From assembly GCF_001278705.1 (NCBI RefSeq), contig NZ_CP012600.1, positions 3,941,417-4,005,416 of the forward strand: 64,000 nt of DNA, written 5' to 3'. This DNA is from Bacillus gobiensis. Lineage in GTDB: Bacteria > Bacillota > Bacilli > Bacillales > Bacillaceae. The notes beneath the pieces were generated by a model that saw nothing but the letters and a program-made list of their open reading frames with translations, did not search any database and was not told where the DNA came from. Positions 16,975-26,646 of this stretch are shown here, piece after piece. Numbering within the stretch: position 1 is the first letter of the stretch; each line of letters starts with the position of its first letter. Made by a program: the position numbers and the translations under genes.

Positions 16975-18276
16975 ATGAAAAAGTTAGCTTTTATTTTTAT
17001 GTTATTCACGATGGTTCTTTTGGCTGCATGCCAGTCCGGCGGTACTTCAAATGAGAGCAAAGCCAATGCAGATTCAGGAAGCGAAGAAAACGGAGGAAAG
17101 ATTGAAATCAACTATTGGTATGCTTGGGGAGATAAAATCGGAGAAAACAATGAAAATCTAGCAAAAATGTTTAATGAATCCCAGGACAAATATCATGTAA
17201 ATGCAGAATTTCAAGGGACATATGACGATCTTCATGCAAAAACACAGGCCGCATTTGCTGCAGGAAATGCACCAGAGGTCACATTAAATGAAATCGCATC
17301 AATCGGTGTATTTGCTAAATCAGGAATGACAGAAAATTTAACTCCTTTCGTTGAGAAGGATGATATCAAAATGGATGATTTTAATCCGGGACTCATGGGG
17401 AATTCATACGTAGATGGCAAGCTGTATGGACTTCCGTATCTACGCAGTACACCGATTCTTTATATGAACACGACATTGCTGAAAGAAGCGGGATTGGATC
17501 CGGCTGGGCCTAAAGATTGGAAAGAATTTGAAGAGTATGCGAGAAAGCTGACAAAGAAAGGTGAGCGTGTAGGGATCAGTTTGCCGGCTGATATTTGGTT
17601 CTTTGAAGCATTCGTAGCACAAAGCGGAGGAAAAATGCTTTCAAAGGATGAAAAAACAGCTGAATTCAATGGAGATGCTGGGGTAAAAGCACTTGAATTT
17701 TGGAAAAAACTCGCGAAAGAAGGCGTAAGTAAAGTTCCTACAGGTGAAAAAGCAGGAGATTTAGCGAAGCAGGATTTCGCAAATGGAAAAGCAGCCATGA
17801 TCTTTTCTTCCACAGCTGACCTTTCGTATCAGCTGTCCGTATCGAAAGAGAAAGGCTTTGAAATTAACACTTCTTTTATGCCTGCAAGTGATTCTTATGC
17901 TGTCCCAACAGGAGGAGCTAATCTTGTGATGACGGCTGGATTGGATAAAGAAAAGCAAGAAGCAGCTTGGGAATTCATCAAATTTATGACGGCGAAAGAA
18001 CAAACCATTTATGCAAGTAAATATACAGGCTATTTGCCAAGCCGCCTGTCAGCTATCGATTCTGAAGAAATGAAGACATTGTATAAGGAAAAACCTCAGT
18101 TCAAAGTGGCTGTTGACCAACTGCAATATGGGCATGCGCGGCCGATGGCAGAAGCATATCCAGAGGTTGTAAAGGTCGTTGTGGATGAGATGAACAGATC
18201 TATCCTTAAAGATGATGTACAGCCTAAGGATGCACTGGATGCGGCGGCTGAAAAAGCCAATCAATTACTTAAATAA
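16975..18276 (+). CDS. ugpB: glycerol-3-phosphate-type ABC substrate-binding lipoprotein
   Basis: 433 residues. Signal peptide with lipobox LAAC (Cys about residue 19), then an acidic linker and an SBP_bac type-1 fold: INYWYAWGDKIGENNENLAK, PEVTLNEIASIG, GLPYLRSTPILYMNTTLLKEAG. The last of these resembles UgpB, which binds sn-glycerol-3-phosphate or glycerophosphocholine. It is extracellular and tethered to the membrane. Ribosome site GGAGG before ATG. First gene after the GlpP-type leader; a stem-loop after it may stabilise its message relative to the rest. Confidence 0.85.
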   Translation: MKKLAFIFMLFTMVLLAACQSGGTSNESKANADSGSEENGGKIEINYWYAWGDKIGENNENLAKMFNESQDKYHVNAEFQGTYDDLHAKTQAAFAAGNAPEVTLNEIASIGVFAKSGMTENLTPFVEKDDIKMDDFNPGLMGNSYVDGKLYGLPYLRSTPILYMNTTLLKEAGLDPAGPKDWKEFEEYARKLTKKGERVGISLPADIWFFEAFVAQSGGKMLSKDEKTAEFNGDAGVKALEFWKKLAKEGVSKVPTGEKAGDLAKQDFANGKAAMIFSSTADLSYQLSVSKEKGFEINTSFMPASDSYAVPTGGANLVMTAGLDKEKQEAAWEFIKFMTAKEQTIYASKYTGYLPSRLSAIDSEEMKTLYKEKPQFKVAVDQLQYGHARPMAEAYPEVVKVVVDEMNRSILKDDVQPKDALDAAAEKANQLLK

Positions 18277-18298
18277 CTCAGGTCTAAAGTTTCAAAAA

Positions 18299-18333
18299 GG
18301 AGAAAAGCGTGTCCCTCTAGCGCTTTTCTCTTC
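18299..18333 (+). terminator. intercistronic stem-loop after ugpB
   Basis: GGAGAAAAGCG pairs with CGCTTTTCTCTTCC; the T-tract is weak. Such structures after binding-protein genes usually cause partial termination or 3'-end protection, giving more binding protein than permease. Confidence 0.55.
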
Positions 18334-18359
18334 CATTATAAGATTAAAGGAGCAGCGAG

Positions 18360-19196
18360 ATGGATTGGCTTAAAGATATTAAAGCAGTGATTTTTGATTT
18401 GGACGGTACGTTATATCAGGACTATACATTTTTAGGTCGGTATATTAAACATTTGTTTGAAGGAACTTTATCTGAAGCCGAAATCGAAATAAAGGTGAAA
18501 GAAGCCTACGCCATACTTGAAGGGCATCATCCTGTACGACTTGGATATTTTTATAATCGTGAAAACGAAAAGGTATATGCTCATAAAGACCTGCGGCTTA
18601 CAAAAGCATTTCACTGGAATGGAATAGAAGAAGAGAATTTGATCGCTTTAGACGAATGCTTGTTTTATATAGGTGATCCTTGGGGTATTGCCAAGCTTTA
18701 CATTGATCGATATGGCTTGGATGAACAAACGGCAAGAAATGCTTTTGAGCGCGTCAGACAAGAGATGCTATGCAAGCCGAATGAAATCTACCGCCACCAC
18801 CCTTTATTTGATAGCATTTCAAAATTGAATGTGCAGAAGAAACTCTTTTTAACAAACACACCTGAGCCTTCAGGTCCTGAATTTGTTAAACACTTGCAAA
18901 TCGGGGAGTTGTTTGACACTTACGTTTACGATGCTTGCAAACCGGACGGCATAAATGAATCTCTTGAACAGTTGCTAAAGGATGGGTACCTGGCTCACGA
19001 AATTTTGTCGATCGGCGATAATCCATGGAATGACCTGTATCCTGTGAAGAAAAGGGGAGGTCGGACGTGTCTGATTTCGAAATACGTTCATGCTGACCCG
19101 ACAATATGGGACGTGACTGTTGAAACGATCGAAGAACTGGCGGACTTTTTACAAAACCATGCGGCGGAAATTCAACCTGCCATAAAAGGGCAGTAA
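18360..19196 (+). CDS. HAD-superfamily phosphatase
   Basis: 278 residues. Motif I DLDGTLYQD near residue 17 supplies the nucleophile Asp and the acid/base Asp; motif II is FLTNTPEP, motif III the Lys of CKPDG, motif IV GDNPWNDLYP. A helical cap lies between motifs I and II. It acts on a small phosphate ester in the cytosol. Lying between ugpB and ugpC, its natural substrate could be glycerol-3-phosphate or a related product (inference). ATG follows AAAGGAGCAGCG. Confidence 0.78.
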   Translation: MDWLKDIKAVIFDLDGTLYQDYTFLGRYIKHLFEGTLSEAEIEIKVKEAYAILEGHHPVRLGYFYNRENEKVYAHKDLRLTKAFHWNGIEEENLIALDECLFYIGDPWGIAKLYIDRYGLDEQTARNAFERVRQEMLCKPNEIYRHHPLFDSISKLNVQKKLFLTNTPEPSGPEFVKHLQIGELFDTYVYDACKPDGINESLEQLLKDGYLAHEILSIGDNPWNDLYPVKKRGGRTCLISKYVHADPTIWDVTVETIEELADFLQNHAAEIQPAIKGQ

Positions 19197-19222
19197 ATCC
19201 TGAATAAAAAGGAGATGGTAAT

Positions 19223-20302
19223 GTGGCTGAGATCAGGCTGAAAAATGTATCAAAAACATACAAGGATGAAGAAGTTGTTAAAGATCTTAATTTAACGATT
19301 CGCGACGGATCTTTCACTGTCCTCGTCGGACCATCAGGCAGCGGTAAGTCAACGACGCTTCGAATGATTGCAGGACTTGAACAGCAATCAGGCGGGGAAA
19401 TCTGGATTGGAGATAGATGTGTCAATGATGTAGCACCAGGAAAACGAAATATTGCGATGGTATTTCAAAATTATGCCTTATACCCAACGATGACAGTCAG
19501 GGGGAATATTGAGTTTGGTCTCGTCAATAAGAAAGTTCCTAAAAAAGAACGGGAGCAGCTAATCAACGAAATCTCAGAGATTGTCGGTTTGACAGAATAC
19601 CTTGATAAAAAACCGCAAAATCTGTCGGGTGGACAACGGCAACGTGTGGCATTAGCCCGCGCAATGGTAAAAAAACCGGAAGTCTTTATTTTGGACGAGC
19701 CATTATCAAATCTTGATGCAAAATTACGCATCCAAATGAGAACGGAGCTAATCCAGCTGCACAAGAGATTGGGAACGACCTTTGTATATGTCACCCACGA
19801 TCAAGTGGAAGCCATGTCTATGGGCGATGAAATCGTCATTTTAAATAAAGGTGAAATCCAGCAAATGGACACGCCGATGAATGTCTATCACGATCCGAAC
19901 AACAGGTTTACAGCTGAATTTATTGGAACACCAGCTATGAATACGTTTGACTATGAACAGGTGAAAGATTATTTTTCAAATTTGAATGGAGATGTTGCAT
20001 TTCTTGGGTTTCGTCCTGAGCATGCCTCATTATCCTTAACGAATAATACGGATCATTCCGATTGCCTGGTGCTGCACAGTGACATTATCACGATGGAAAC
20101 ACTGGGATCCGAAACGATTTATACCGTAAAAAACGATATTGGAAAAATGCATATAAAGAGCTTTATCGCTCCTTTTGAAAATGTGAAAAAAATCATTGTG
20201 TCGGTTCCACACGAAAAAATTTATGCTTTTGATAAGGAAGGGAAACGGAACCGTTCTGTTGCCATGGGGCAGTTGAATTCAGCTCTGTTAGGGGGAGTAT
20301 AA
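19223..20302 (+). CDS. ugpC: ABC-transporter ATPase of the Ugp/MsmX type
   Basis: 359 residues, GTG start after AAAAGGAGAT. Walker A GPSGSGKST, Q-loop VFQNYALYP, signature LSGGQRQR, Walker B VFILDEPLSNLD and the switch His in VTHDQ are all intact. The C-terminal third is the TOBE/regulatory domain of carbohydrate and glycerol-phosphate importers. It energises UgpA/UgpE. Because related ATPases are shared, it could also serve the alpha-glucoside importer at 48-51 kb, which has none. Its stop abuts the ugpA start. Confidence 0.9.
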   Translation: MAEIRLKNVSKTYKDEEVVKDLNLTIRDGSFTVLVGPSGSGKSTTLRMIAGLEQQSGGEIWIGDRCVNDVAPGKRNIAMVFQNYALYPTMTVRGNIEFGLVNKKVPKKEREQLINEISEIVGLTEYLDKKPQNLSGGQRQRVALARAMVKKPEVFILDEPLSNLDAKLRIQMRTELIQLHKRLGTTFVYVTHDQVEAMSMGDEIVILNKGEIQQMDTPMNVYHDPNNRFTAEFIGTPAMNTFDYEQVKDYFSNLNGDVAFLGFRPEHASLSLTNNTDHSDCLVLHSDIITMETLGSETIYTVKNDIGKMHIKSFIAPFENVKKIIVSVPHEKIYAFDKEGKRNRSVAMGQLNSALLGGV

Positions 20303-21172
20303 ATGAGGTGGAGCAGCATACGTCCTTATGCGATGATTTCTCCGGCCATTCTCGTCTTCTGCTTGTTTTTTATTTATCCTATTTGCTACATGGTTTACTT
20401 AAGCCTGGTCGACTGGAATTTTGTCAGTCCGGTGAAAAATTTTGTCGGTTTTGATAATTTTCAAGCCCTCTTATCTGAACAACAATTTATCGAAGTGATG
20501 AGAAATACAATGACCTACACGTTCCTCACTGTTTCACTTACGATAATCATTTCTCTTGTACTTGCAGTCTGGCTTAATAAACAGGGGGCAGTGTATGGTT
20601 TTGTTCAAGGAGCCATCTTCAGTCCCCATATCATCTCGCTTGTTTCTATTTCCATGCTTTGGATGTGGCTGATGGACACAGATTACGGGTTGTTAAACTG
20701 GTTTTTGAATTTGTTCGGCATTTCAAATGTACCTTGGCTGAGTGATCCTGGAACATCGCTTCTATCACTTGTAATTGTCGCGGTTTGGAAGGGTATTGGC
20801 TATAACACGCTGATTTTTATTGCTGGGCTTCAGAGTATTCCGCGAGATATTTATGAAGCAGCTGCACTTGATGATACTAGTAAAATGCGCACTTTTATTA
20901 AGCTAACATTGCCAATGCTGTCACCAACGTTGTTTTTTATTACCATTATTAACCTGATTAGCTCGTTTCAAGTATTTGAGACGATAGCGATCATGACTCA
21001 AGGCGGGCCGATCAATTCAACCAATACGTTTGTTTATTACATCTATGAATTTGGTTTCCGTTTCTTTAAGATTGGATATGCTTCCGCTGCAGGCGTGATT
21101 CTGCTGATTATTATTAGTATATTAACGCTGATGTATTTCAGAATCCTGTCGCGTCGTGTGCACTACCGTTAA
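20303..21172 (+). CDS. ugpA: ABC permease UgpA
   Basis: 289 residues with six membrane helices. The EAA loop reads DIYEAAALDDTSKMRTFIKL, and MTQGGPINSTNTFVYYIYEF with the following FRFFKIGYASAAG is the typical MalF/UgpA C-terminal region. It forms the transmembrane pore with UgpE. It begins immediately after the ugpC stop, with AGGGGGAG inside ugpC. Confidence 0.9.
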   Translation: MRWSSIRPYAMISPAILVFCLFFIYPICYMVYLSLVDWNFVSPVKNFVGFDNFQALLSEQQFIEVMRNTMTYTFLTVSLTIIISLVLAVWLNKQGAVYGFVQGAIFSPHIISLVSISMLWMWLMDTDYGLLNWFLNLFGISNVPWLSDPGTSLLSLVIVAVWKGIGYNTLIFIAGLQSIPRDIYEAAALDDTSKMRTFIKLTLPMLSPTLFFITIINLISSFQVFETIAIMTQGGPINSTNTFVYYIYEFGFRFFKIGYASAAGVILLIIISILTLMYFRILSRRVHYR

Positions 21173-21188
21173 TGAAAGGAAGAAACTA

Positions 21189-22013
21189 ATGAAACGATCA
21201 TTATTAGGAAGACTCATCAATGGTATTGGCCTGTTTCTTGTCGTTTGCATTTTTGCTTTGCCCTTTGTCTGGATGATCTCCACCTCTTTTAAAACATTGG
21301 GTGAGACGATGACATTTCCGCCGCAATGGCTGCCTAACCAATTGCTTTGGGAAAACTTCTCTAAGGCATGGAACTCTGGACCGTTTTTTACCTATTTTAT
21401 CAACAGTCTAATCGTTTCGATCAGCATCCTGGTTTTGCAATTTCTTACGATTATTCCGGCTGCTTATGCGTTTGCGAGATATCAATTCAAAGGACGAGGC
21501 TTTTTCTTTTCGTTAACGATGATTACGTTAATGATTCCGGCACAGCTCATTTTTCTGCCGGTTTATTTGCAAATGAGTTCATGGGGGCTGCTTAATACGC
21601 TTTGGGCGCTTATCCTTCCGTTTGCTTCAAGTGCTTTTGGAATTTTCCTTCTGCGCCAAGCGTTTAAACAAGTACCGGAAGAATTGCTGGAAGCAGCGCG
21701 TTTGGATGAGGCCAGTGAATGGAGAATAATTTATAAAATTATGATTCCAATTGCTAAGCCAGTGCTAATCACGTTCGGACTTTTTAGCTTTATTACCCAT
21801 TGGAATGACTATTTTTGGCCGCTTGTTATGACAACTAACGATACAGCCAGGACTCTTCCACTGGGGATTTCCAAGCTGCGGGAAGTTGACGGGGGTGTGG
21901 CCTGGAATATCCTGATGGCAGGAAATATGATTCTAGTTATTCCAATATTAATTGTGTTTTTCTTTGCCCAACGCCAGATTATCCGTGCTTTTGTTTATAC
22001 CGGTGTAAAATAA
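21189..22013 (+). CDS. ugpE: ABC permease UgpE
   Basis: About 274 residues, six helices, MalG/UgpE type. EAA loop ELLEAARLDEASEWRIIYKI and the ending RQIIRAFVYTGVK, short and close to the last helix, are as in the family. Start set at the ATG (KRSLLGRL) that follows GAAAGGAAG; an upstream in-frame start would overlap ugpA without a ribosome site. Last gene of the operon. Confidence 0.9.
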   Translation: MKRSLLGRLINGIGLFLVVCIFALPFVWMISTSFKTLGETMTFPPQWLPNQLLWENFSKAWNSGPFFTYFINSLIVSISILVLQFLTIIPAAYAFARYQFKGRGFFFSLTMITLMIPAQLIFLPVYLQMSSWGLLNTLWALILPFASSAFGIFLLRQAFKQVPEELLEAARLDEASEWRIIYKIMIPIAKPVLITFGLFSFITHWNDYFWPLVMTTNDTARTLPLGISKLREVDGGVAWNILMAGNMILVIPILIVFFFAQRQIIRAFVYTGVK

Positions 22014-22027
22014 AGATCTGTTAAATT

Positions 22028-22097
22028 AGGTAAGGAGTACTTATAAAGGCTGAGGCTTTGAAGTCACTGCTTTCTCAGTCTCCTTACCTTATATTTT
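22028..22097 (+). terminator. terminator of the Ugp operon
   Basis: AGGTAAGGAG pairs with CTCCTTACCT, with an inner GGCTGAG/CTCAGTC stem, followed by TATATTTTT. Confidence 0.65.
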
Positions 22098-22204
22098 TGC
22101 GTTAACTTTGTAAAGAATCATTCACCTTCCCAAGCTGTGGAGGGTTTTTTTACGTGAAAACCTAGTTGTTTTCTATAACAACGGTAGAAAGAATAAAATA
22201 AAAA

Positions 22205-22237
22205 TGACCGTTTGGTGCTGCTAACACCAAACAGTCA
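22205..22237 (-). terminator. terminator of the metallophosphoesterase gene
   Basis: On the minus strand TGACTGTTTGGTG pairs with CACCAAACGGTCA (one mismatch) and is followed by TTTTTATTTTATT. Confidence 0.8.
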
Positions 22238-22281
22238 TACAATAATTTATTTAGTTTTTTCTGCCATTAGGATTTCTTAGA

Positions 22282-23127
22282 TTATGAAGTATGATCGACG
22301 ACCGGCAGCAAAGAAATCCGGCACTCGCGATCTGCCTCTTCTCCTCTGGCAGCAGGTGAATGTGTAAAATGGTTGATATGGTTGTAAATGATTGGTGCGT
22401 TGTCGATTATATCTTGATCCGTAATATCAAGAGAAGAAATAACAATTTCGTCCTTTTCAATTTCAATGAGTCGAAACGCATGTTGGTCTAAAACGGCAGA
22501 TGTTTGGACAAATGTCCAATTCTTTTGATTGACAATGGAGTCACAATGGGTATGCCCGTTTAAATACACTCCCACACCTTCTTTTTGATCCAGTATTCTC
22601 CACATATCGATACTAGGATGAATCGATCCCTTTTCCTTATCGGAATTTTTCGTCGTATTGTATATAGGATGGTGGGCAAACACAAGAAGCGGTTTTGAAC
22701 CTGAATCCTTTACGACGTTTTCAAACCACTGTAATTGCTCGTCGTCAATATGGCCTCCCCAATCTTCAAAATCCATTTCTTTCGCCGTGTCTAAGAAAGC
22801 AAAAACAGCTTCGTCTGTTACGATTGAATGATAACGAGGTTGACCCGTAATTGTAAGGACTTCTTCTCTAGTTTGGGCATATAAGTCATGATTGCCTAGA
22901 GCGTGGTAAAAATTACGTTCTTTTCGTCTTAATAGCTTGTAAATTTCCTGTAATTCCGTCGCATGGCCGAAGTTTGTTAAATCTCCGATTGATACGTGAA
23001 GATCTGCATCAATTTCTAAAAACCTATCGATAAACATTTGATAAAAAGCCGCGCGGGCATTAAGTACATCAGAAACTGAATCTTCAATTTCCGGATAATG
23101 CAAATCACCCATTAATACAACCTTCAT
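22282..23127 (-). CDS. calcineurin-like metallophosphoesterase
   Basis: About 281 residues. Two-metal motifs in order: MGDLHYPE (D-x-H), SIGDLTNFG (GD), ALGNHDLY (GNHD), VFAHHPIY (H) and YLNGHTHCD (GHxH), as in cyclic-nucleotide and glycerophosphodiester phosphodiesterases (CpdA/GpdQ class). No signal peptide, so cytosolic. Start at the Met (KVVLMGD) following AAAGGAG. It converges on the Ugp operon; hydrolysis of imported glycerophosphodiesters is an attractive but unproven role. Confidence 0.82.
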   Translation of the reverse strand: MKVVLMGDLHYPEIEDSVSDVLNARAAFYQMFIDRFLEIDADLHVSIGDLTNFGHATELQEIYKLLRRKERNFYHALGNHDLYAQTREEVLTITGQPRYHSIVTDEAVFAFLDTAKEMDFEDWGGHIDDEQLQWFENVVKDSGSKPLLVFAHHPIYNTTKNSDKEKGSIHPSIDMWRILDQKEGVGVYLNGHTHCDSIVNQKNWTFVQTSAVLDQHAFRLIEIEKDEIVISSLDITDQDIIDNAPIIYNHINHFTHSPAARGEEADRECRISLLPVVDHTS

Positions 23128-23262
23128 ACGACATTCTCCTTTCATACCTTTGCATTGAATGGCTAGGCTCATCCCATCTCTCTATTTTAATATGTTTATA
23201 TTACGTGGATGCTAGGTGTGTATTAATAGATTGTAAAAATCCATTTTTGTTTATAAAGCAAA

Positions 23263-23291
23263 AAGGATAGCGTTTTGCTTTTGCTATCCTT
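23263..23291 (-). terminator. terminator of the aldehyde dehydrogenase gene
   Basis: AAGGATAGC and GCTATCCTT are exact inverted arms around an 11-base loop, followed on the minus strand by TTTGCTTTAT. Confidence 0.7.
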
Positions 23292-23367
23292 CCGAAGGCA
23301 AACTCCTTCTCCTATATGTGGGAGCGGGTTTAGTATTGATACGTTTGAGGTCTGCTGGTTTGCTAGT

Positions 23368-24828
23368 TTAAAAGGGAAAGGTACGATAATCATTTTGAAC
23401 GGATATCCATTTGGTCACTGTAAACTCTTCTGCTATCCATTCATTTCCAAAACGGCCAGTTCCGCTCGCTTTATTTCCTCCAAAGGGAATTAAAGGGCTG
23501 TCATTAACGGTTTGGTCATTAATATGTGTCATACCGCTTTCGACTTGCAGCCCAAGTTCTCTTCCTTTGTCTAAATCAGTGGTAAAGATGGCAGAGCTTA
23601 AGCCATATTCAGTATCATTTGCCAGTTCAATTGCATGCTCATCTGAGTTTGCTTTAATGATCGTGGATATTGGTGCGAACAGTTCTGTTTGAGCAAGCTT
23701 GCTTTTGTTATCTACATCTATAAATATATATGGAGTTAAAACATTGCCTATTTGTTTGCCTTCAAGTGCCAGTTTTACTCCATCTTGTTTTGCATCTTCA
23801 ATAAGCGTAAGTGCTTTCTCTATTTGACGTTCATTGATCAACGGCCCAATAACCGTTTTTGGATCTTTTGGATCGCCATACGTTATCTGTTTCACTCTTT
23901 CTACATATTTTTCAACGAATTCGTCATAGTTATCTTTATGGATAATCAATCGATTTATGATCATACATATTTGGCCTTGGTGAATGAACTTGCCGAAGAT
24001 AGCCGCATCTACTGCACGGTCAACATCGGCATCCGAAAGAACAATAAAGGGACTGTTTCCTCCAAGTTCTAAAGCAAAACGTTTCAGCATTTTTCCTGCT
24101 AGTTCCCCGATATGTTTTCCCACTTTCGTCGAGCCAGTAAAGCTAATAAATTCCGAATGCGGACTTGTGAGCATTTCATCACCAATTACTTCAACATCAC
24201 TTTGAATGACTTGAAGAATACTCTTCGGAAGTTCGGCATATTCAAATGCTCTAGCAATAATCGATCCACCTGTTAAACCAACTTGTATATCGGGTTTATG
24301 TACGACAGCATTTCCTAAAGCCAAAGCAGGAGCAATCGTTCTCAACGATAAATTCATTGGGAAGTTGAAAGGAGAAATCGAGGTGATCACACCTAATGGC
24401 AGACGGTATACCTCGTTCTTCTTTCCATGAATGGACGATGTCACTTCTCTTCTTTTATACACTTGATCCACTAAGTCACAGGAGGCTTCTAGAATCTCAA
24501 GTGTAAGATCAAGCTCTACATTTGCTTTCATCTGGCTGCCGCCTGTTTCACGTGAAATGATATCAACAATTTCTGAGCGATGTTCCAGTAAATAGGCTGC
24601 GGCTTTTTCTAAGATTGTCCGCCTTTCTTCAGGCTTCGTTTTTCCCCATTCTTTCTGTGCCTGTTTAGCGGTTTTAAATGCTCGATGAAGTTGATCGACA
24701 CTCGCTAAACTAAATGAGGTGATCGTCGATCGATCATAAGGATTTTGATCGACAAATGTTCGGTCTGACTGTCCCTCTGTCCATTCTCCATCGATGAAAC
24801 TCATGTGATACTCTTCGAACTTTTCCAC
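23368..24828 (-). CDS. aldehyde dehydrogenase (aromatic/vanillin type)
   Basis: 486 residues, full length. NAD-binding segment GVITSISPFNFPMNLSLRT, FTGSTKVGKH, the general base Glu in LELGGNSP and the nucleophile Cys in HQGQICM. The C-terminal PFGGNKASGTGRFGN is also present. It oxidises aldehydes to acids in the cytosol; the sequence style is that of B. subtilis YfmT and benzaldehyde dehydrogenases. GTG start behind AGGAGGGG. Monocistronic. Confidence 0.88.
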   Translation of the reverse strand: MEKFEEYHMSFIDGEWTEGQSDRTFVDQNPYDRSTITSFSLASVDQLHRAFKTAKQAQKEWGKTKPEERRTILEKAAAYLLEHRSEIVDIISRETGGSQMKANVELDLTLEILEASCDLVDQVYKRREVTSSIHGKKNEVYRLPLGVITSISPFNFPMNLSLRTIAPALALGNAVVHKPDIQVGLTGGSIIARAFEYAELPKSILQVIQSDVEVIGDEMLTSPHSEFISFTGSTKVGKHIGELAGKMLKRFALELGGNSPFIVLSDADVDRAVDAAIFGKFIHQGQICMIINRLIIHKDNYDEFVEKYVERVKQITYGDPKDPKTVIGPLINERQIEKALTLIEDAKQDGVKLALEGKQIGNVLTPYIFIDVDNKSKLAQTELFAPISTIIKANSDEHAIELANDTEYGLSSAIFTTDLDKGRELGLQVESGMTHINDQTVNDSPLIPFGGNKASGTGRFGNEWIAEEFTVTKWISVQNDYRTFPF

Positions 24829-24965
24829 ATAACCCCTCCTTCAAACAATCTGGTTTTCTTTGATGTTAACCTATTCATAAGTGGTTATGCTAATCATTCA
24901 ACTTCATTGCTTTGTTAAATATAATGCTGATATTTTCTCGAAAAAGTCCAATTAGTTATAAAAAA

Positions 24966-25015
24966 AGCTTGTAGACATGTCTGAAGGCATTGTCTACAAG
25001 CTGTAAGGAATAGCG
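24966..25015 (-). terminator. terminator of the efflux-pump gene
   Basis: AGCTTGTAGAC pairs exactly with GTCTACAAGCT; the minus strand continues with TTTTTTTAT. Confidence 0.75.
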
Positions 25016-25028
25016 TTTAGCTATCCAT

Positions 25029-26525
25029 CTACATACTTTCTTGCTGCAAATTCGAATCTGCTAATTTCTCCTTGCTCATGAACAGAATAAAGAGATATGC
25101 AATCCCAAGAGGAACAAGTGTCCAAAGAATAGTTGTTGTAATCGAGTTTGTTAATACTTCCGTGATTTGATTTAAGACATTCTCCGGGATCTGGGAGCGC
25201 AGTTCAGGAGATAATAGCGCCCGGCTGTCCTCACCAAGCCCGTTTTGTTTGATGTCCTCAGGTAATCCGGCAGAAAAATTGTTTTTTTGAATAACTCCAA
25301 AGATTGTTATACCGAGTGTCATACCTAATGAACGAAGGAAGTTGCTTGTAGAACTTGCAATTCCTCTTTGCTCCGGCAATGCTTTTTGCAAAGAAGCCAT
25401 GCCAAGTACAGAAAATGATGGGCCGACTCCTACTCCAATAATCACCATGTAAATGGTTAATAGCCACCCAGGTGTAGAAGGTTCTAACGTCCCTAACAAA
25501 ATTGTTCCTATTCCCATAACAATTCCGGACAGGATCATAATCTGTTTGTAGCTCATTTTATTAGCGAGAGCTCCGCCAATTGGGGCACCAACACTAGTGC
25601 CAACCATCATCGGCAATAACAATAAACCTGAGTTTGTTGCTGTCCCGCCGGTGACTCCTTGAATGTACAAGGGAATATAGATCGTAGATACCATAAAAGC
25701 TGCTCCGTAAAACATTCCTGTCAAGGCGCTGCTTGTGTATAGCCGTTCTTTAAATAATTCAAAAGGTAAAATTGGATCTTTGACACTTTTTTCAACCAGC
25801 ATGAAAATCGCGAAACCAACAGCAGCTACAACCAATAACGAAATAATCTGCCATGAATCCCAATCATATGTGTCTCCACCTAATTCAAGCCCGAACATAA
25901 GCGAAACGGTGAAAATGACAAGAAAAATTGCGCCAAGCCAGTCGATATTCTGGCGTACGTGTACTTTTGATTCGTTGTAAAAAACAATAATTAAGAATAA
26001 GGCAACCAAACCAATAGGTATGTTAATGTGAAAAATCCAACGCCAATGAATATAATCGGTAATAAAAGAACCTAATAAAGGACCAATGATGCTTGATAAC
26101 CCGAAGACCGCACCGAATATTCCACTCATTTTTCCGCGCATTTCACGAGGAACGACATCCCAAATAATGGTGAAGGCAATCGGCATTAATGCACTGCCGC
26201 CAATTCCTTGAATTGCACGGAATATGCATAATTGAACCATCGATTGCGCAAATCCGCACAAAATAGAACCGACTAAAAATAATAAAATTCCAAACATATA
26301 AAATCGTTTTCTGCCATACATATCAGACAGTTTCCCAAAAATCGGCATGCCAGCCATTTCTGCCACTAAGTAAGCAGATGTGACCCATACGTATTTATCC
26401 AAGCCACCCAAATCACCGATGATTGCTCCCATACTTGTTGCAACAATTGTATTATCCAATGCCGCTACGAAAATCCCTAAAATGAGTGCGGCCATAACAG
26501 GGACCAGCTTTGTTTCTTTTTTCAT
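25029..26525 (-). CDS. DHA2-family (EmrB/QacA) multidrug efflux MFS transporter
   Basis: 498 residues and 14 predicted helices. Helix 1 carries LDNTIVATSM (motif D1), the 2-3 loop GKLSDMYGRKR (motif A), and helix 5 GPLLGSFITDYIHWRWIFHI (motif C region). A proton-drug antiporter in the cytoplasmic membrane. Divergent from a TetR gene with two palindromes between them. The ribosome site AGGGAGGGTAAT precedes the ATG. Confidence 0.9.
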   Translation of the reverse strand: MKKETKLVPVMAALILGIFVAALDNTIVATSMGAIIGDLGGLDKYVWVTSAYLVAEMAGMPIFGKLSDMYGRKRFYMFGILLFLVGSILCGFAQSMVQLCIFRAIQGIGGSALMPIAFTIIWDVVPREMRGKMSGIFGAVFGLSSIIGPLLGSFITDYIHWRWIFHINIPIGLVALFLIIVFYNESKVHVRQNIDWLGAIFLVIFTVSLMFGLELGGDTYDWDSWQIISLLVVAAVGFAIFMLVEKSVKDPILPFELFKERLYTSSALTGMFYGAAFMVSTIYIPLYIQGVTGGTATNSGLLLLPMMVGTSVGAPIGGALANKMSYKQIMILSGIVMGIGTILLGTLEPSTPGWLLTIYMVIIGVGVGPSFSVLGMASLQKALPEQRGIASSTSNFLRSLGMTLGITIFGVIQKNNFSAGLPEDIKQNGLGEDSRALLSPELRSQIPENVLNQITEVLTNSITTTILWTLVPLGIAYLFILFMSKEKLADSNLQQESM

Positions 26526-26544
26526 CGATTACCCTCCCTTTTCA

Positions 26545-26587
26545 TTAACAGTGTTAAATTGACAATTTGTAGTTTAACATCGTTAAA
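26545..26587. promoter_or_regulatory. paired TetR-type operators
   Basis: Two palindromes, TTAACAGTGTTAA (26545-26557) and TTTAACATCGTTAAA (26573-26587), with half-sites TTAAC, centred 29 bases apart between the divergent pump and tetR genes. They are placed to control both directions. Confidence 0.75.
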
Positions 26588-26646
26588 TAGAGAAGTAAAG
26601 AAATTTTATCTGAAACAGTATACAATGGTTCATTGAGGTGGTTTTC

